In this document: positions 7,952 to 15,214 of the stretch, piece by piece
How positions within the stretch are numbered: the first letter of the stretch is position 1
How the letters are laid out: each line of letters starts with the position of its first letter
NCBI GenBank assembly: GCA_002702965.1
Contig: PADE01000079.1
Coordinates: 44,649 to 62,089, forward strand
Length of the DNA: 17,441 bases
Direction of reading: 5' to 3'
From: Planctomycetaceae bacterium
Lineage (GTDB): Bacteria > Planctomycetota > Planctomycetia > Pirellulales > Pirellulaceae
The notes under the pieces: model-generated
Database searches by the model: none
What the model was told of the DNA's origin: nothing
What the model saw: the letters and a program-made list of their open reading frames with translations, nothing else
Made by a program: the position numbers and the translations under genes

Positions 7952-9223
7952 ATGATCACCACTGCTGAAAAACAGACGCTCGATGGTTTGATCGCAACGC
8001 GACAGGTGGGGCACAGTTTACCCGGTCGGTTCTACCGCGATGAGTTGGTCTTCCGCGCCGACTTGGAGGCCATCTGGCAGCGGGAGTGGCTGTTTGCCGG
8101 GCACTCCTGCGAAGTGGCCCGGTCGGGTGATTATTTTACCTGGCAAGTGGGGGATGACCCGCTGATCATCACCCGGGACGAGCAGGGCGAACTCCACGCA
8201 CTGTTCAACGTCTGCCGGCACCGGGGAACCCTACTCTGCGAATCCCCAGCGGGGCAACAGCGACGCTTCATCTGCCCCTATCACCAGTGGACCTACGCCC
8301 CCGATGGGTCGCTCGTCTCCTGCCGGGGAATGCACGACGTGGACCGCGCATCGCTGGGGCTGCTGCGCGCCCAGCTCCGCGAACTGTCGGGGCTGATTTT
8401 TGTTTCGCTGGCCGAGCGACCGCCCCCTTTCACCGAGGCGGCCGAACGGCTCCTGCCGATGATCGCAGCGCAGGGTCTGGAGCGGGCTCGGGTCGCCCGA
8501 CAAATCGATTACGAAGTGCAGGCCAACTGGAAACTGGTCTGGGAAAACAACCGCGAGTGCTACCACTGCAATGTGAATCACCCCCAGTACATCCGGGCCA
8601 ATTTCGACCATTACAACGAAGACGATACCACCGCTGCCATCCGCCAGCAGATCGGGCAGGCCGTCCAGCAACACCAAACGCGAGCCGTGGAATCCGGCGT
8701 AGCAATCACCCACCGGCAAAGTGGTATGACGCTCTTTCCCGATCCAGACGCGGGCCTCTGGTACTCGGCCAACCGCACGCCGCTGGCCGACGGTTACGTG
8801 AGCGAATCGATGGACGGCCGACAAGTTGCACCCCTGATGGGCGATTACACCAACCCCGAAGTCGGCACCCTGAGGATGCGGACGGTCCCCAATTTTTGGA
8901 ACCACTCCAGTTGCGACCACAGCGTCAGCACCCGACTGCTGGCCGCCGGACCACGGCGCACGCTGATCCGTGTCACCTGGCTGGTCGACCGCGAGGCGGT
9001 CGAGGGCCGCGACTACCAGCTCGAGCGACTACTCCCCTTTTGGCAACTCACTTCGGAGCAGGACTGGAAACTCTGTGAACGGGCCCAGCGGGGAATCGAA
9101 TCGAGCCGTTATCGGCCGGGGCCCTATTCGCGTTACAAAGAATACAACGTCGATCGGTTTGTCCGTTGGTATTTGCATCGTCTGTCGGCCGGCTGTACGG
9201 AAACACGGGTTCCAAGGAGCTGA
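7952..9223 (+). CDS. gbcA: Rieske non-haem iron oxygenase alpha subunit, quaternary-amine type (glycine betaine monooxygenase-like)
   Basis: The protein has 423 residues, the size of GbcA/choline monooxygenase. The Rieske [2Fe-2S] ligands are Cys88-x-His90 and Cys108-x2-His111 (NVCRHRGTLLCE, CPYHQWTY). The catalytic domain has ANWKLVWENNRECYHCNVNH, with iron ligands His205 and His210 and probably Asp371 in SEQDWKLCERAQ. Glu202 stands where most Rieske oxygenases have the bridging Asp; Glu here is typical of quaternary-ammonium oxygenases such as carnitine monooxygenase CntA. YVSESMDGRQVAPLMG (282-297) is also familiar from GbcA-like proteins. The expected reaction is O2-dependent demethylation of glycine betaine to dimethylglycine plus formaldehyde. 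It needs a separate flavin/ferredoxin reductase (GbcB), which is not in this window. No Shine-Dalgarno is evident before ATG 7952. Alternative substrates are carnitine, choline or proline betaine; the symbol marks the closest family. Confidence 0.85.
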   Translation: MITTAEKQTLDGLIATRQVGHSLPGRFYRDELVFRADLEAIWQREWLFAGHSCEVARSGDYFTWQVGDDPLIITRDEQGELHALFNVCRHRGTLLCESPAGQQRRFICPYHQWTYAPDGSLVSCRGMHDVDRASLGLLRAQLRELSGLIFVSLAERPPPFTEAAERLLPMIAAQGLERARVARQIDYEVQANWKLVWENNRECYHCNVNHPQYIRANFDHYNEDDTTAAIRQQIGQAVQQHQTRAVESGVAITHRQSGMTLFPDPDAGLWYSANRTPLADGYVSESMDGRQVAPLMGDYTNPEVGTLRMRTVPNFWNHSSCDHSVSTRLLAAGPRRTLIRVTWLVDREAVEGRDYQLERLLPFWQLTSEQDWKLCERAQRGIESSRYRPGPYSRYKEYNVDRFVRWYLHRLSAGCTETRVPRS

Positions 9224-9226
9224 CCC

Positions 9227-10456
9227 ATGGCCACCAGTGATACAGCCTCGATTGTCATTGTGGGGGGCGGAGCGGTCGGATGTGGAGTCGCGTACAGTCT
9301 GGCACGCGCCGGCCAAACCGACGTGTTGGTCGTGGAACAAGCGACTAGTCTGGCCGCCGCCACAACCGCCCAAGCGGCCGGATTGGTCGGCCAGGTACGC
9401 GCATCGATCGAGCGCACACGACTGGCGATGTGGTCGGTCGAAACGTTTCGCACACTCCAAGAATCCCCCGGCGCCCAGCCGGCCTGGCGCGAAGTCGGAT
9501 CGCTGCGTCTGGCGTTGTGCGACCGCCGGGTGGAAGAGTTTAGGCAACTTCAACAGATCGCAGACGCCGCCGGACTGGAAGTGGAGTCGATCGACCCGCA
9601 GCGCGCCGGTGCGATGTGGCCAGCGATGAACATGGACCAGGTGCGAGCCGCCCTGTGGTGCCCCAGCGACGGTTACTTGCAGCCCGCGGACCTGACCATG
9701 GCCTACGCCGCGCATGCGCGGCAGCAGGGGGTGCGGTTTCACACCCGGACCGCAGTCACCGGGATCCGTGTTGCCCGTGGGCGGGTCAGCGGTGTCGAAA
9801 CCAGCCGCGGTCTGATCGAATGCCAAACGGTCATCAATGCCGCCGGGGCACACGCCTTCCAGCTGGCCCAGCAGGTGGGGCTGGAGCTTCCCATTATCCC
9901 CGTGCGCCATGCGTACTTCGTGACGGTCCCTGCGGTACATCTCGATCCCGAACTCCCGGTCGTGCGGATTCCCGACGCCACGCTCTACCTGCGCGCCGAC
10001 GCCGGCGCGCTGTTATGCGGCGGCTGGGAACCGGAGGCCCGCTCCCACGACCCACGGCAGATCGCGCTCGGCCAACCGCTGCCGGGAATCGATCCCGACT
10101 GGGACGTGTTGGGACAATTCGGTCAGCAGCTGGCTCCCCACATGCCGGCCGTCACCGACCTGGGGATCCGAAGCGTGTTCCGCGGTTGGCCCACCTTCAC
10201 TCCCGATGGCCGTTTCATCATTGGGGAAAGTAGCCGGTTGCCCGGTTTCGTGATGGCCGGCGGCTGCAACGCACACGGGGTTTCCGGTTCGGCCGGCATC
10301 GGTCGACACGTGGTGGAAGCCATGCTGGAATCCCAGCCTTCACCCTACGTCGTCAGCCTCAGTCCCAACCGCTTCCTGGAATCGCCCTGGGACTGGGAAA
10401 CCGCCTGTCGCGAGGCCCGGCAGCAATACCAGACGTATTACGCTTTGGAACACTGA
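9227..10456 (+). CDS. DAO-family FAD-dependent oxidoreductase, probable sarcosine/dimethylglycine dehydrogenase
   Basis: The protein has 409 residues. The start is ATG 9227 with AAGGAG 7 nt upstream, 3 nt after the Rieske gene stop, so the two are almost certainly co-translated. GGGAVG (13-18) and VLVVE (Glu37) form the FAD-binding Rossmann motif. QAAGLVGQ (49-56) aligns with the H-AAGL segment of dimethylglycine dehydrogenase but has Gln49 in place of the covalent-flavin His. CPSDGYLQPADLTMAYA and GWPTFTPDGRFIIG are shared signatures with DMGDH/sarcosine oxidase beta. The folate (GcvT) domain is absent. It resembles the product of 747-2012 along its whole length, making the two ancient paralogues. 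Pairing with a betaine-type oxygenase suggests it acts on the next N-methylglycine intermediate. Which paralogue uses which substrate cannot be decided from sequence. Confidence 0.86.
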   Translation: MATSDTASIVIVGGGAVGCGVAYSLARAGQTDVLVVEQATSLAAATTAQAAGLVGQVRASIERTRLAMWSVETFRTLQESPGAQPAWREVGSLRLALCDRRVEEFRQLQQIADAAGLEVESIDPQRAGAMWPAMNMDQVRAALWCPSDGYLQPADLTMAYAAHARQQGVRFHTRTAVTGIRVARGRVSGVETSRGLIECQTVINAAGAHAFQLAQQVGLELPIIPVRHAYFVTVPAVHLDPELPVVRIPDATLYLRADAGALLCGGWEPEARSHDPRQIALGQPLPGIDPDWDVLGQFGQQLAPHMPAVTDLGIRSVFRGWPTFTPDGRFIIGESSRLPGFVMAGGCNAHGVSGSAGIGRHVVEAMLESQPSPYVVSLSPNRFLESPWDWETACREARQQYQTYYALEH

Positions 10457-10458
10457 TT

Positions 10459-10487
10459 TTGCGTCGAGCCGGCGGTTCGGATAGAGT
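10459..10487 (+). promoter_or_regulatory. Weak candidate promoter for the DUF1501 gene
   Basis: TTGCGT (10459-10464), a 17-base spacer and TAGAGT (10482-10487) lie directly after the stop of the preceding oxidoreductase and about 107 bases before the DUF1501 ATG. The -35 matches the consensus at three of six positions and the -10 at four of six. This would give the DUF1501 gene its own transcript, which fits its unrelated function. The evidence is box matching only. Confidence 0.25.
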
Positions 10488-10593
10488 AGGAGTGATTGTT
10501 GGATACGGTCGGCTGGCCAGGCCGATAAACAGAAAAGCGCACAACACAACGTCCACGACCCAGGCACATTCGTCGGGACCAGGATGCACCCCC

Positions 10594-12030
10594 ATGCTCA
10601 CGATCCAAAGTCATGCCCGCCGCGTCTGTTCGGGCCTCACGCGTCGCGATTTGCTGCAGATCGGTGGCGCCGGTCTGTTTGGCCTCAGCCTGGAAAACGT
10701 GCTGGCCGCTGAACAATCCTCGGCGACCCTGCCCCACGCGCGGGCCAAATCGGTGTTGTTTCTGTTCCTGTTCGGCGGCCCCAGCCAGCTGGAGACGTTC
10801 GACATGAAGCCGGACGCGCCGAGCCAGCTGCGCGGCCCGTTTCAGCCGATCGCTTCGCGTACGCCGGACCTGAAAATCTGTGAACATTTGGGTCGGTCGG
10901 CAGCCGTCTCTGACAAGTACTGCGTCGTCCGTACGATGACCCATCCGCACAACGACCACAACGCCTGTCACTATATCCAGACGGGCCACGCCTGGACGCG
11001 CACTGCCGCCAATGGCTCCGACGTGAACGCGCGGGAAACCGATTGGCCGGCCATGGGAAGTGTGGTCGAGTACGTCTCAGCGCACCAGTCGACGGGCGCC
11101 GCGCGGGGGCTACCCGACTACGTCTACCTGCCCAATCGGCTGGGCCACCTGCAGGGCTACGATCGAACCGGCCAGTACGCCGGTTGGTTGGGATCGAGCT
11201 ACAACGCGCTGGCTACCGACATCCGCAAACGCGATAGCAACGACAACCCGTTCTTCCGCGACTGCGACGACGCGGAACTCGATTTCCGGATCAAGGGCCT
11301 GGTCGGTCCGGACGCAATCGCGCTGGACCGCTTGCAGCGGCGACAGAGCCTGCTGGAGCAGTACGACGCGGCCCGCCGGCGGGTCGACGCCTCGCCCGTC
11401 TTTCGCGCGCAGGACCGGCTCAAGACGCGAGCCGCGGAGTTGGTGATGTCCGACCAGATCCGCCAGGCCCTCGACATCCGCCGGGAGTCGGCGGCGCTAC
11501 GCGATCGCTACGGCCGCCATCTGTTTGGCCAGTCGACACTGATGGGGAGGCGGATGGTAGAAGCGGGCAGCCGCTTCGTGACGGTCTTGTGGGACGCTCC
11601 CGATGGCTACAGCTGGGATTCCCACCGCAGCAGCAAACACCTTGAAAAACATCTCATTCCCGGTTTTGACCAGGCTTTTTCGGCGCTGCTGGGAGACCTC
11701 GACGAGCGGGGCCTGTTAGACGAGACGCTGGTTGTGGCAGTCGGTGAGATGGGGCGTACACCGAAAGCGAACAACGTCTGGGGTCGGGGCCATTGGAGCT
11801 ACTGCTTCCCCTGCGTGCTGGCCGGCGCCGGAATCCGCGGCGGGGTCGTCTACGGGGAATCGGACAAAGAGGCGGCCTGGCCCAAAGACCGGCCGGTCAG
11901 CCCCGAAGACCTGGCGGCCACGATCTTCTGGGCGCTGGGTATCGACCCCGAGATTCGCCTGCCCGACCGCAACGGCCGGCCGGTGCAGATCGTGGAAAAC
12001 GGCCGGCCGCTGGCCGAACTGTTTGGCTAA
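10594..12030 (+). CDS. DUF1501 family Tat-exported protein
   Basis: The protein has 478 residues. The frame is open back to 10459, but ATG 10594 has AGGA 9 nt upstream and places the twin-arginine motif TRRDLLQIGGAGLFG at residues 16-30, followed by a hydrophobic core and a likely AAEQ cleavage region. LFGGPSQLETFDMKPDAP, HNDHNACHYIQTG, GEMGRTPKANN and the final WALGIDPEIRLPDRNGRPV are DUF1501 signatures; the family has an alkaline phosphatase/sulfatase-like fold and is very abundant in planctomycetes, with unknown substrate. DUF1501 genes usually sit beside DUF1549/DUF1553 (PSCyt) genes, but none is here. It converges with the EamA gene 38 bases away. It differs markedly from the second DUF1501 protein at 15215-16552, for instance GEMGRTP against GEFGRTP and CHYIQTG against AHWMLTG. 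Confidence 0.92.
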   Translation: MLTIQSHARRVCSGLTRRDLLQIGGAGLFGLSLENVLAAEQSSATLPHARAKSVLFLFLFGGPSQLETFDMKPDAPSQLRGPFQPIASRTPDLKICEHLGRSAAVSDKYCVVRTMTHPHNDHNACHYIQTGHAWTRTAANGSDVNARETDWPAMGSVVEYVSAHQSTGAARGLPDYVYLPNRLGHLQGYDRTGQYAGWLGSSYNALATDIRKRDSNDNPFFRDCDDAELDFRIKGLVGPDAIALDRLQRRQSLLEQYDAARRRVDASPVFRAQDRLKTRAAELVMSDQIRQALDIRRESAALRDRYGRHLFGQSTLMGRRMVEAGSRFVTVLWDAPDGYSWDSHRSSKHLEKHLIPGFDQAFSALLGDLDERGLLDETLVVAVGEMGRTPKANNVWGRGHWSYCFPCVLAGAGIRGGVVYGESDKEAAWPKDRPVSPEDLAATIFWALGIDPEIRLPDRNGRPVQIVENGRPLAELFG

Positions 12031-12049
12031 CACAAACGCCACAGCCGGC

Positions 12050-12064
12050 CGCAGTAACGCTGCG
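12050..12064. terminator. Short GC hairpin between convergent genes, candidate bidirectional terminator
   Basis: CGCAG, loop TAACG and CTGCG form a 5-bp stem in the 38-base gap between the convergent DUF1501 and EamA genes. No T-run follows on either strand, so an intrinsic terminator is not proven. The placement is the main argument. Confidence 0.3.
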
Positions 12065-12068
12065 AGGG

Positions 12069-13016
12069 CTAACCGCCCGATTTATTACCGGTGCGCATCA
12101 ACAGCAGGCCACCGAGGAGCAATCCGATCCCCAGCAGGAGTCCCCAGGTGAGCGGTTCGCCGAATAAAAAAATTCCCAACAGCGCGGTCATGGCGGTTTG
12201 ACTTCCGTTGATCGCATTGACCCGAACGACGGGAATCAACCGCAAACCCGAAGCGATCGCGTAAAATGCAATCGCATTGAAGACGCCGGCAATCAACATC
12301 GCAATCGCCGTCTCGCGATCAAGGCTCCCCATCCGTTGCCAGCCGATCCTCCAGAAGCTGGTAAGGCCCAATACGACCACGCCCGTGCTGCCGATGACCA
12401 GCAGCGTCGCGGCGACACTGATATTTTGGGTGACGAACCGACGGATGATCACGTTCATTCCCGCGTAGGAAATCCCCGACAGACAGGCCGCCGCCACACC
12501 CAGGGCCAGACGCGCCACACCTGCCCCTCCAGCTGAGTCGGGGAGATCTCTGGATCCGGAGCTGATCAGGCCAATCGCCACCATCAGTACCACGACCGCG
12601 ATCCACGAACGAAGCGACATCGTCTCTCCCAAGACAATCCACCCTATGACGGCCCCGCCCCCGATCATGGCGCCGTACATCAGCGGAACGGTCATCGCCA
12701 GTCCGATCACCCCCAGGGCCCACTGCAGCGCGCAGTTGCCACCAAACTGGACTCCCACGCCAGCCAACAACAGCACAGCCAACACCCGGCCACGGGGCCA
12801 CACTGGGTTCCCGTGGAACGCGCGCCAACCGCACAGCAACCAGGAAACGACGGCTACAGGAATCGCCCGTATACAGGAAATCCAAATCGGGTCAAAGGCA
12901 TCGGCCACCCACCGCATACAGACCAGCGACACGGTGTAGGACAGCGCCGCCAACAATACGAAGGTGACACCCTGCGTCGACGACTCCGCTGCGGACCGGA
13001 CGGTGGTTGCTCGCAT
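12069..13016 (-). CDS. EamA/DMT-superfamily transporter
   Basis: The protein has 315 residues with about ten hydrophobic helices arranged as two EamA repeats, the standard drug/metabolite transporter layout. FVLLAALSYTVSLVCMRWVA opens the first repeat. The second starts near ALGVAAACLSGISYAGMNVI and ends with the typical IPVVRVNAINGSQTAMTALLG and FLFGEPLTWGLLLGIGLLLGG. I start it at ATG 13016 rather than the in-frame TTG at 13049. ATG 13016 lies 7 nt after the peptidase stop, whereas the TTG would overlap the peptidase gene by 26 nt. It forms an operon with that peptidase. Family members export amino acids or metabolites; the substrate is not readable from the sequence. Export of amino acids released by the peptidase is possible but only inferred. 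Confidence 0.9.
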   Translation of the reverse strand: MRATTVRSAAESSTQGVTFVLLAALSYTVSLVCMRWVADAFDPIWISCIRAIPVAVVSWLLCGWRAFHGNPVWPRGRVLAVLLLAGVGVQFGGNCALQWALGVIGLAMTVPLMYGAMIGGGAVIGWIVLGETMSLRSWIAVVVLMVAIGLISSGSRDLPDSAGGAGVARLALGVAAACLSGISYAGMNVIIRRFVTQNISVAATLLVIGSTGVVVLGLTSFWRIGWQRMGSLDRETAIAMLIAGVFNAIAFYAIASGLRLIPVVRVNAINGSQTAMTALLGIFLFGEPLTWGLLLGIGLLLGGLLLMRTGNKSGG

Positions 13017-13023
13017 CGAACGG

Positions 13024-14988
13024 TCAGCCCTGATTCGGTGGCAGCGCAACGACCGGTTGCTGGCCGGATTCGACCGTCATTGCCTCTGACGTCTGCTGAT
13101 ACACGACATACTTGCGGAGAAAGGAGTCCAACTCCTGGTAAAAGTGCTCGATCGTCTCCGCCTGGCGCCAGCCGTGACCCTCTCCCTCGTAGACATGGAA
13201 GATGTGCGGAACCCCATTCTGGCGCAACGCCTGGACCACCCGATCCGATTGGTTGCGGGGAACCACTCGATCGATAGCGCCCTGAAAAATTGCCAGCGGG
13301 CGCCGAATCCTGTCGGCCCGGAACACCGGCGACCGCTGCCGATAGACTTCGGCGGCGGAGGGCAACGGACCCACCAGCGAATCGGTGTATCGGCTCTCGA
13401 ACTTGTGGGTCTCAGCCGCCAAACCAAACTGGTCGGCAACGCCGTACAGATCGATCCCCGCGGAAAAGACGTCGGGGTGTTCGACCATTGTCTGCAGCAC
13501 TGTGAAGCCGCCAGCGCTGCCACCCATGATGACCGTTCGCTGGTCATCGACTCGACCTTGCTCGATCAACCACGCTCTTCCGCTGAGACCATCTTCGACG
13601 TCACAGATCCCCCAGTTCCCGCGCAGACGAAGCATATAGTCTCGCCCGTATCCGGTGCTACCGCGGTAGTTCACCATCAGAACGGCGTAGCCCCGCGTGG
13701 CCAAGAACTGGGCCTCACCGCGCCAGCCGGCACGGACCTGCGACGTCGGGCCCCCGTGAATCATCACCACCAGGGGAGGTCTGCCGATCCCCGTGCAGGA
13801 CTCGCTCGCGGGTGACATCAAAAGACCGTGTATCGTCTCACCGTCCGCCGATGGCCAGGAAACGGCTTCGCAGTTCGCCAGGGCTGCAGCAGACACCACC
13901 TCTGACAGCGCCCTGGCGACCACCCGGGTGGTCGCAGATCGCGTCTGATAATTGACGATCCGGGGAGCGATCCGAGGTCCGCTACCGATGATCGTCACCC
14001 AGTCCCCATGCGGCGCGGCCGCCAGCTGTGTAATTTCCGAATAGGCGGCCAGCGGCTCGATCGTGCGGGACCGGCCGGTACGAATCTCAATTTCTTCGAG
14101 TGATTGAAAACCGGCCCGATTCGCCACCGCCAAGAGAGCTTGCCCGTTCGACGAAACCGCGTACGTGCGGAGATCCTGGGACCAAGCGGGCAGACCGTAC
14201 TCGGTCTCATCCGCCGTCAGCCACACCCTCTCACCAGACGCCAAGTCGTGCACCGCCAACCGACCCCAGCCTGTTTCGTCCGACACGTATGCCAGGCGCC
14301 CATCGGGGAGAAACTCCGGTTGAAAAATGGACACGCCGGCGCCTCCCGCGGCGATCTGCGGCGTTTCGATGCGCGGCAGTCCACCTGGAACAGATAGCAG
14401 ATCCGACCATTCCAGGACGGTGCCATCCCACGGCATGTTCGGGTGGTCCCAGGCAATCCACGCCAATCGCGAACCATCGGCACTCCAGCGGGGCTGCATG
14501 TAGAAGTCATGTCCGCTCGCCAAACGCCGCGGCCAGTGTTCACCGCGGTGGTCGATGATCCCAATACAGTCGCGCTTCCCGTCGCTGTGGACATACGCCA
14601 CGTAGCGGCCGTCGGGGGAAACCGCAGGAGAGGCAATCTTGCCGAATGGCGGTGTGAGCGATTGCGCGCTTCCCCCCGAGAGCGCCTGCCTGAACAGCTG
14701 TCCAGACGGCACCGCGACAAAAAAGACCTGTCCTTGCTGCACCGAAAAATCACCCCCGCCATAGCCCACTTCAGCGCGCACGTCGAGATCGGAGGTCAGA
14801 TCGTTGGGAGCCTCCCCGGTGATCCCCTGGGCGACCAGCACTCCCTGTCCGCCGCGATCTTCCAGCCACACGAGCGTCTCGCCATCGCTGTCCCAAGCGA
14901 CACCCTTGAATCGTCGACCCTGGGCCAGAAAGCGAGCTGAAAGGGGACTTTGCCAGAGACCGAAGGGAACGCGATTGTCGGTCGTCAT
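13024..14988 (-). CDS. S9 family serine peptidase (prolyl oligopeptidase/acylaminoacyl-peptidase type)
   Basis: The protein has 654 residues. ATG 14988 is chosen over the in-frame TTG 15030 because GAGGA lies 4 nt upstream. Residues 1 to about 370 form a beta-propeller with repeated 'SPDGRYVAYV' and 'SADGSRLAWIAWD' blades. Residues about 385-640 form the alpha/beta hydrolase. The oxyanion segment is IHGGPTSQ (about 410-417), the nucleophile is Ser491 in GGSAGG, and the remaining triad residues are Asp573 (GAIDRVVP) and His605 (GEGHGW). The start VPFGLWQSPLSARFLAQG resembles S9C acylaminoacyl peptidases. There is no signal peptide, so it is probably cytoplasmic and cuts short peptides. Its stop is 7 nt from the EamA start, making a two-gene operon. 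The 226-base gap upstream holds a 15-bp tandem repeat. Confidence 0.93.
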   Translation of the reverse strand: MTTDNRVPFGLWQSPLSARFLAQGRRFKGVAWDSDGETLVWLEDRGGQGVLVAQGITGEAPNDLTSDLDVRAEVGYGGGDFSVQQGQVFFVAVPSGQLFRQALSGGSAQSLTPPFGKIASPAVSPDGRYVAYVHSDGKRDCIGIIDHRGEHWPRRLASGHDFYMQPRWSADGSRLAWIAWDHPNMPWDGTVLEWSDLLSVPGGLPRIETPQIAAGGAGVSIFQPEFLPDGRLAYVSDETGWGRLAVHDLASGERVWLTADETEYGLPAWSQDLRTYAVSSNGQALLAVANRAGFQSLEEIEIRTGRSRTIEPLAAYSEITQLAAAPHGDWVTIIGSGPRIAPRIVNYQTRSATTRVVARALSEVVSAAALANCEAVSWPSADGETIHGLLMSPASESCTGIGRPPLVVMIHGGPTSQVRAGWRGEAQFLATRGYAVLMVNYRGSTGYGRDYMLRLRGNWGICDVEDGLSGRAWLIEQGRVDDQRTVIMGGSAGGFTVLQTMVEHPDVFSAGIDLYGVADQFGLAAETHKFESRYTDSLVGPLPSAAEVYRQRSPVFRADRIRRPLAIFQGAIDRVVPRNQSDRVVQALRQNGVPHIFHVYEGEGHGWRQAETIEHFYQELDSFLRKYVVYQQTSEAMTVESGQQPVVALPPNQG

Positions 14989-15072
14989 GCGATCCTCGCA
15001 AATCGGGGCGCAGGCCGGACCGGCATGCAATCGAGAACCAAAAACGCCGTGGCAAGCGCGTCTCTGGGGACA

Positions 15073-15101
15073 GTGATGACCAAGGGCGTGATGACCAAGG
15101 G
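15073..15101. repeat. Tandem direct repeat, two 14-base copies with 15-base period
   Basis: GTGATGACCAAGGG occurs at 15073-15086 and again at 15088-15101, separated by one C. It lies in the 226-base gap between the S9 peptidase start and the second DUF1501 stop, about 85-113 bases upstream of the peptidase ATG on the minus strand. It may be a replication-slippage duplication or a pair of regulator sites. No open frame of interest crosses it. Confidence 0.6.
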
Positions 15102-15140
15102 GTCGACAACCGATCGAGGAATCTCTCGGCGCCCCAATCC

Positions 15141-15155
15141 GGTGGACTCACCACC
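15141..15155. terminator. Weak hairpin downstream of the second DUF1501 gene
   Basis: GGTGG, loop ACTCA and CCACC form a 5-bp stem about 60 bases beyond the DUF1501 stop (gene on minus). No T-run follows in the minus-strand direction, so termination is only possible, not shown. Confidence 0.2.
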
Positions 15156-15214
15156 ATCGCCACCGTTGCGCGAACGGCCGGCCAACCAAAGACCGTTCGA
15201 TCGTGGACAAGATC

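Noticed and set aside
9029..9940. Minus-strand open frame of 303 codons opposite the Rieske/DAO junction
   Set aside because: It crosses two well-supported + strand genes and has a composition typical of shadow frames.
10510..10525. GGCTGGCCAGGCCG as a terminator of the amine cluster
   Set aside because: The dyad is imperfect beyond the central six bases and there is no T-run.
10459..10593. In-frame upstream extension of the first DUF1501 gene
   Set aside because: It would bury the Tat signal 60 residues inside the protein. ATG 10594 has a suitable ribosome-binding site.
12981..13049. TTG 13049 as start of the EamA gene
   Set aside because: It would add 11 hydrophilic residues and overlap the peptidase gene, with no visible ribosome-binding site. 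ATG 13016 fits better.
13144..13815. Plus-strand open frame of 223 codons opposite the S9 peptidase
   Set aside because: It has no domain or ribosome-binding site and is the antisense shadow of the catalytic domain.
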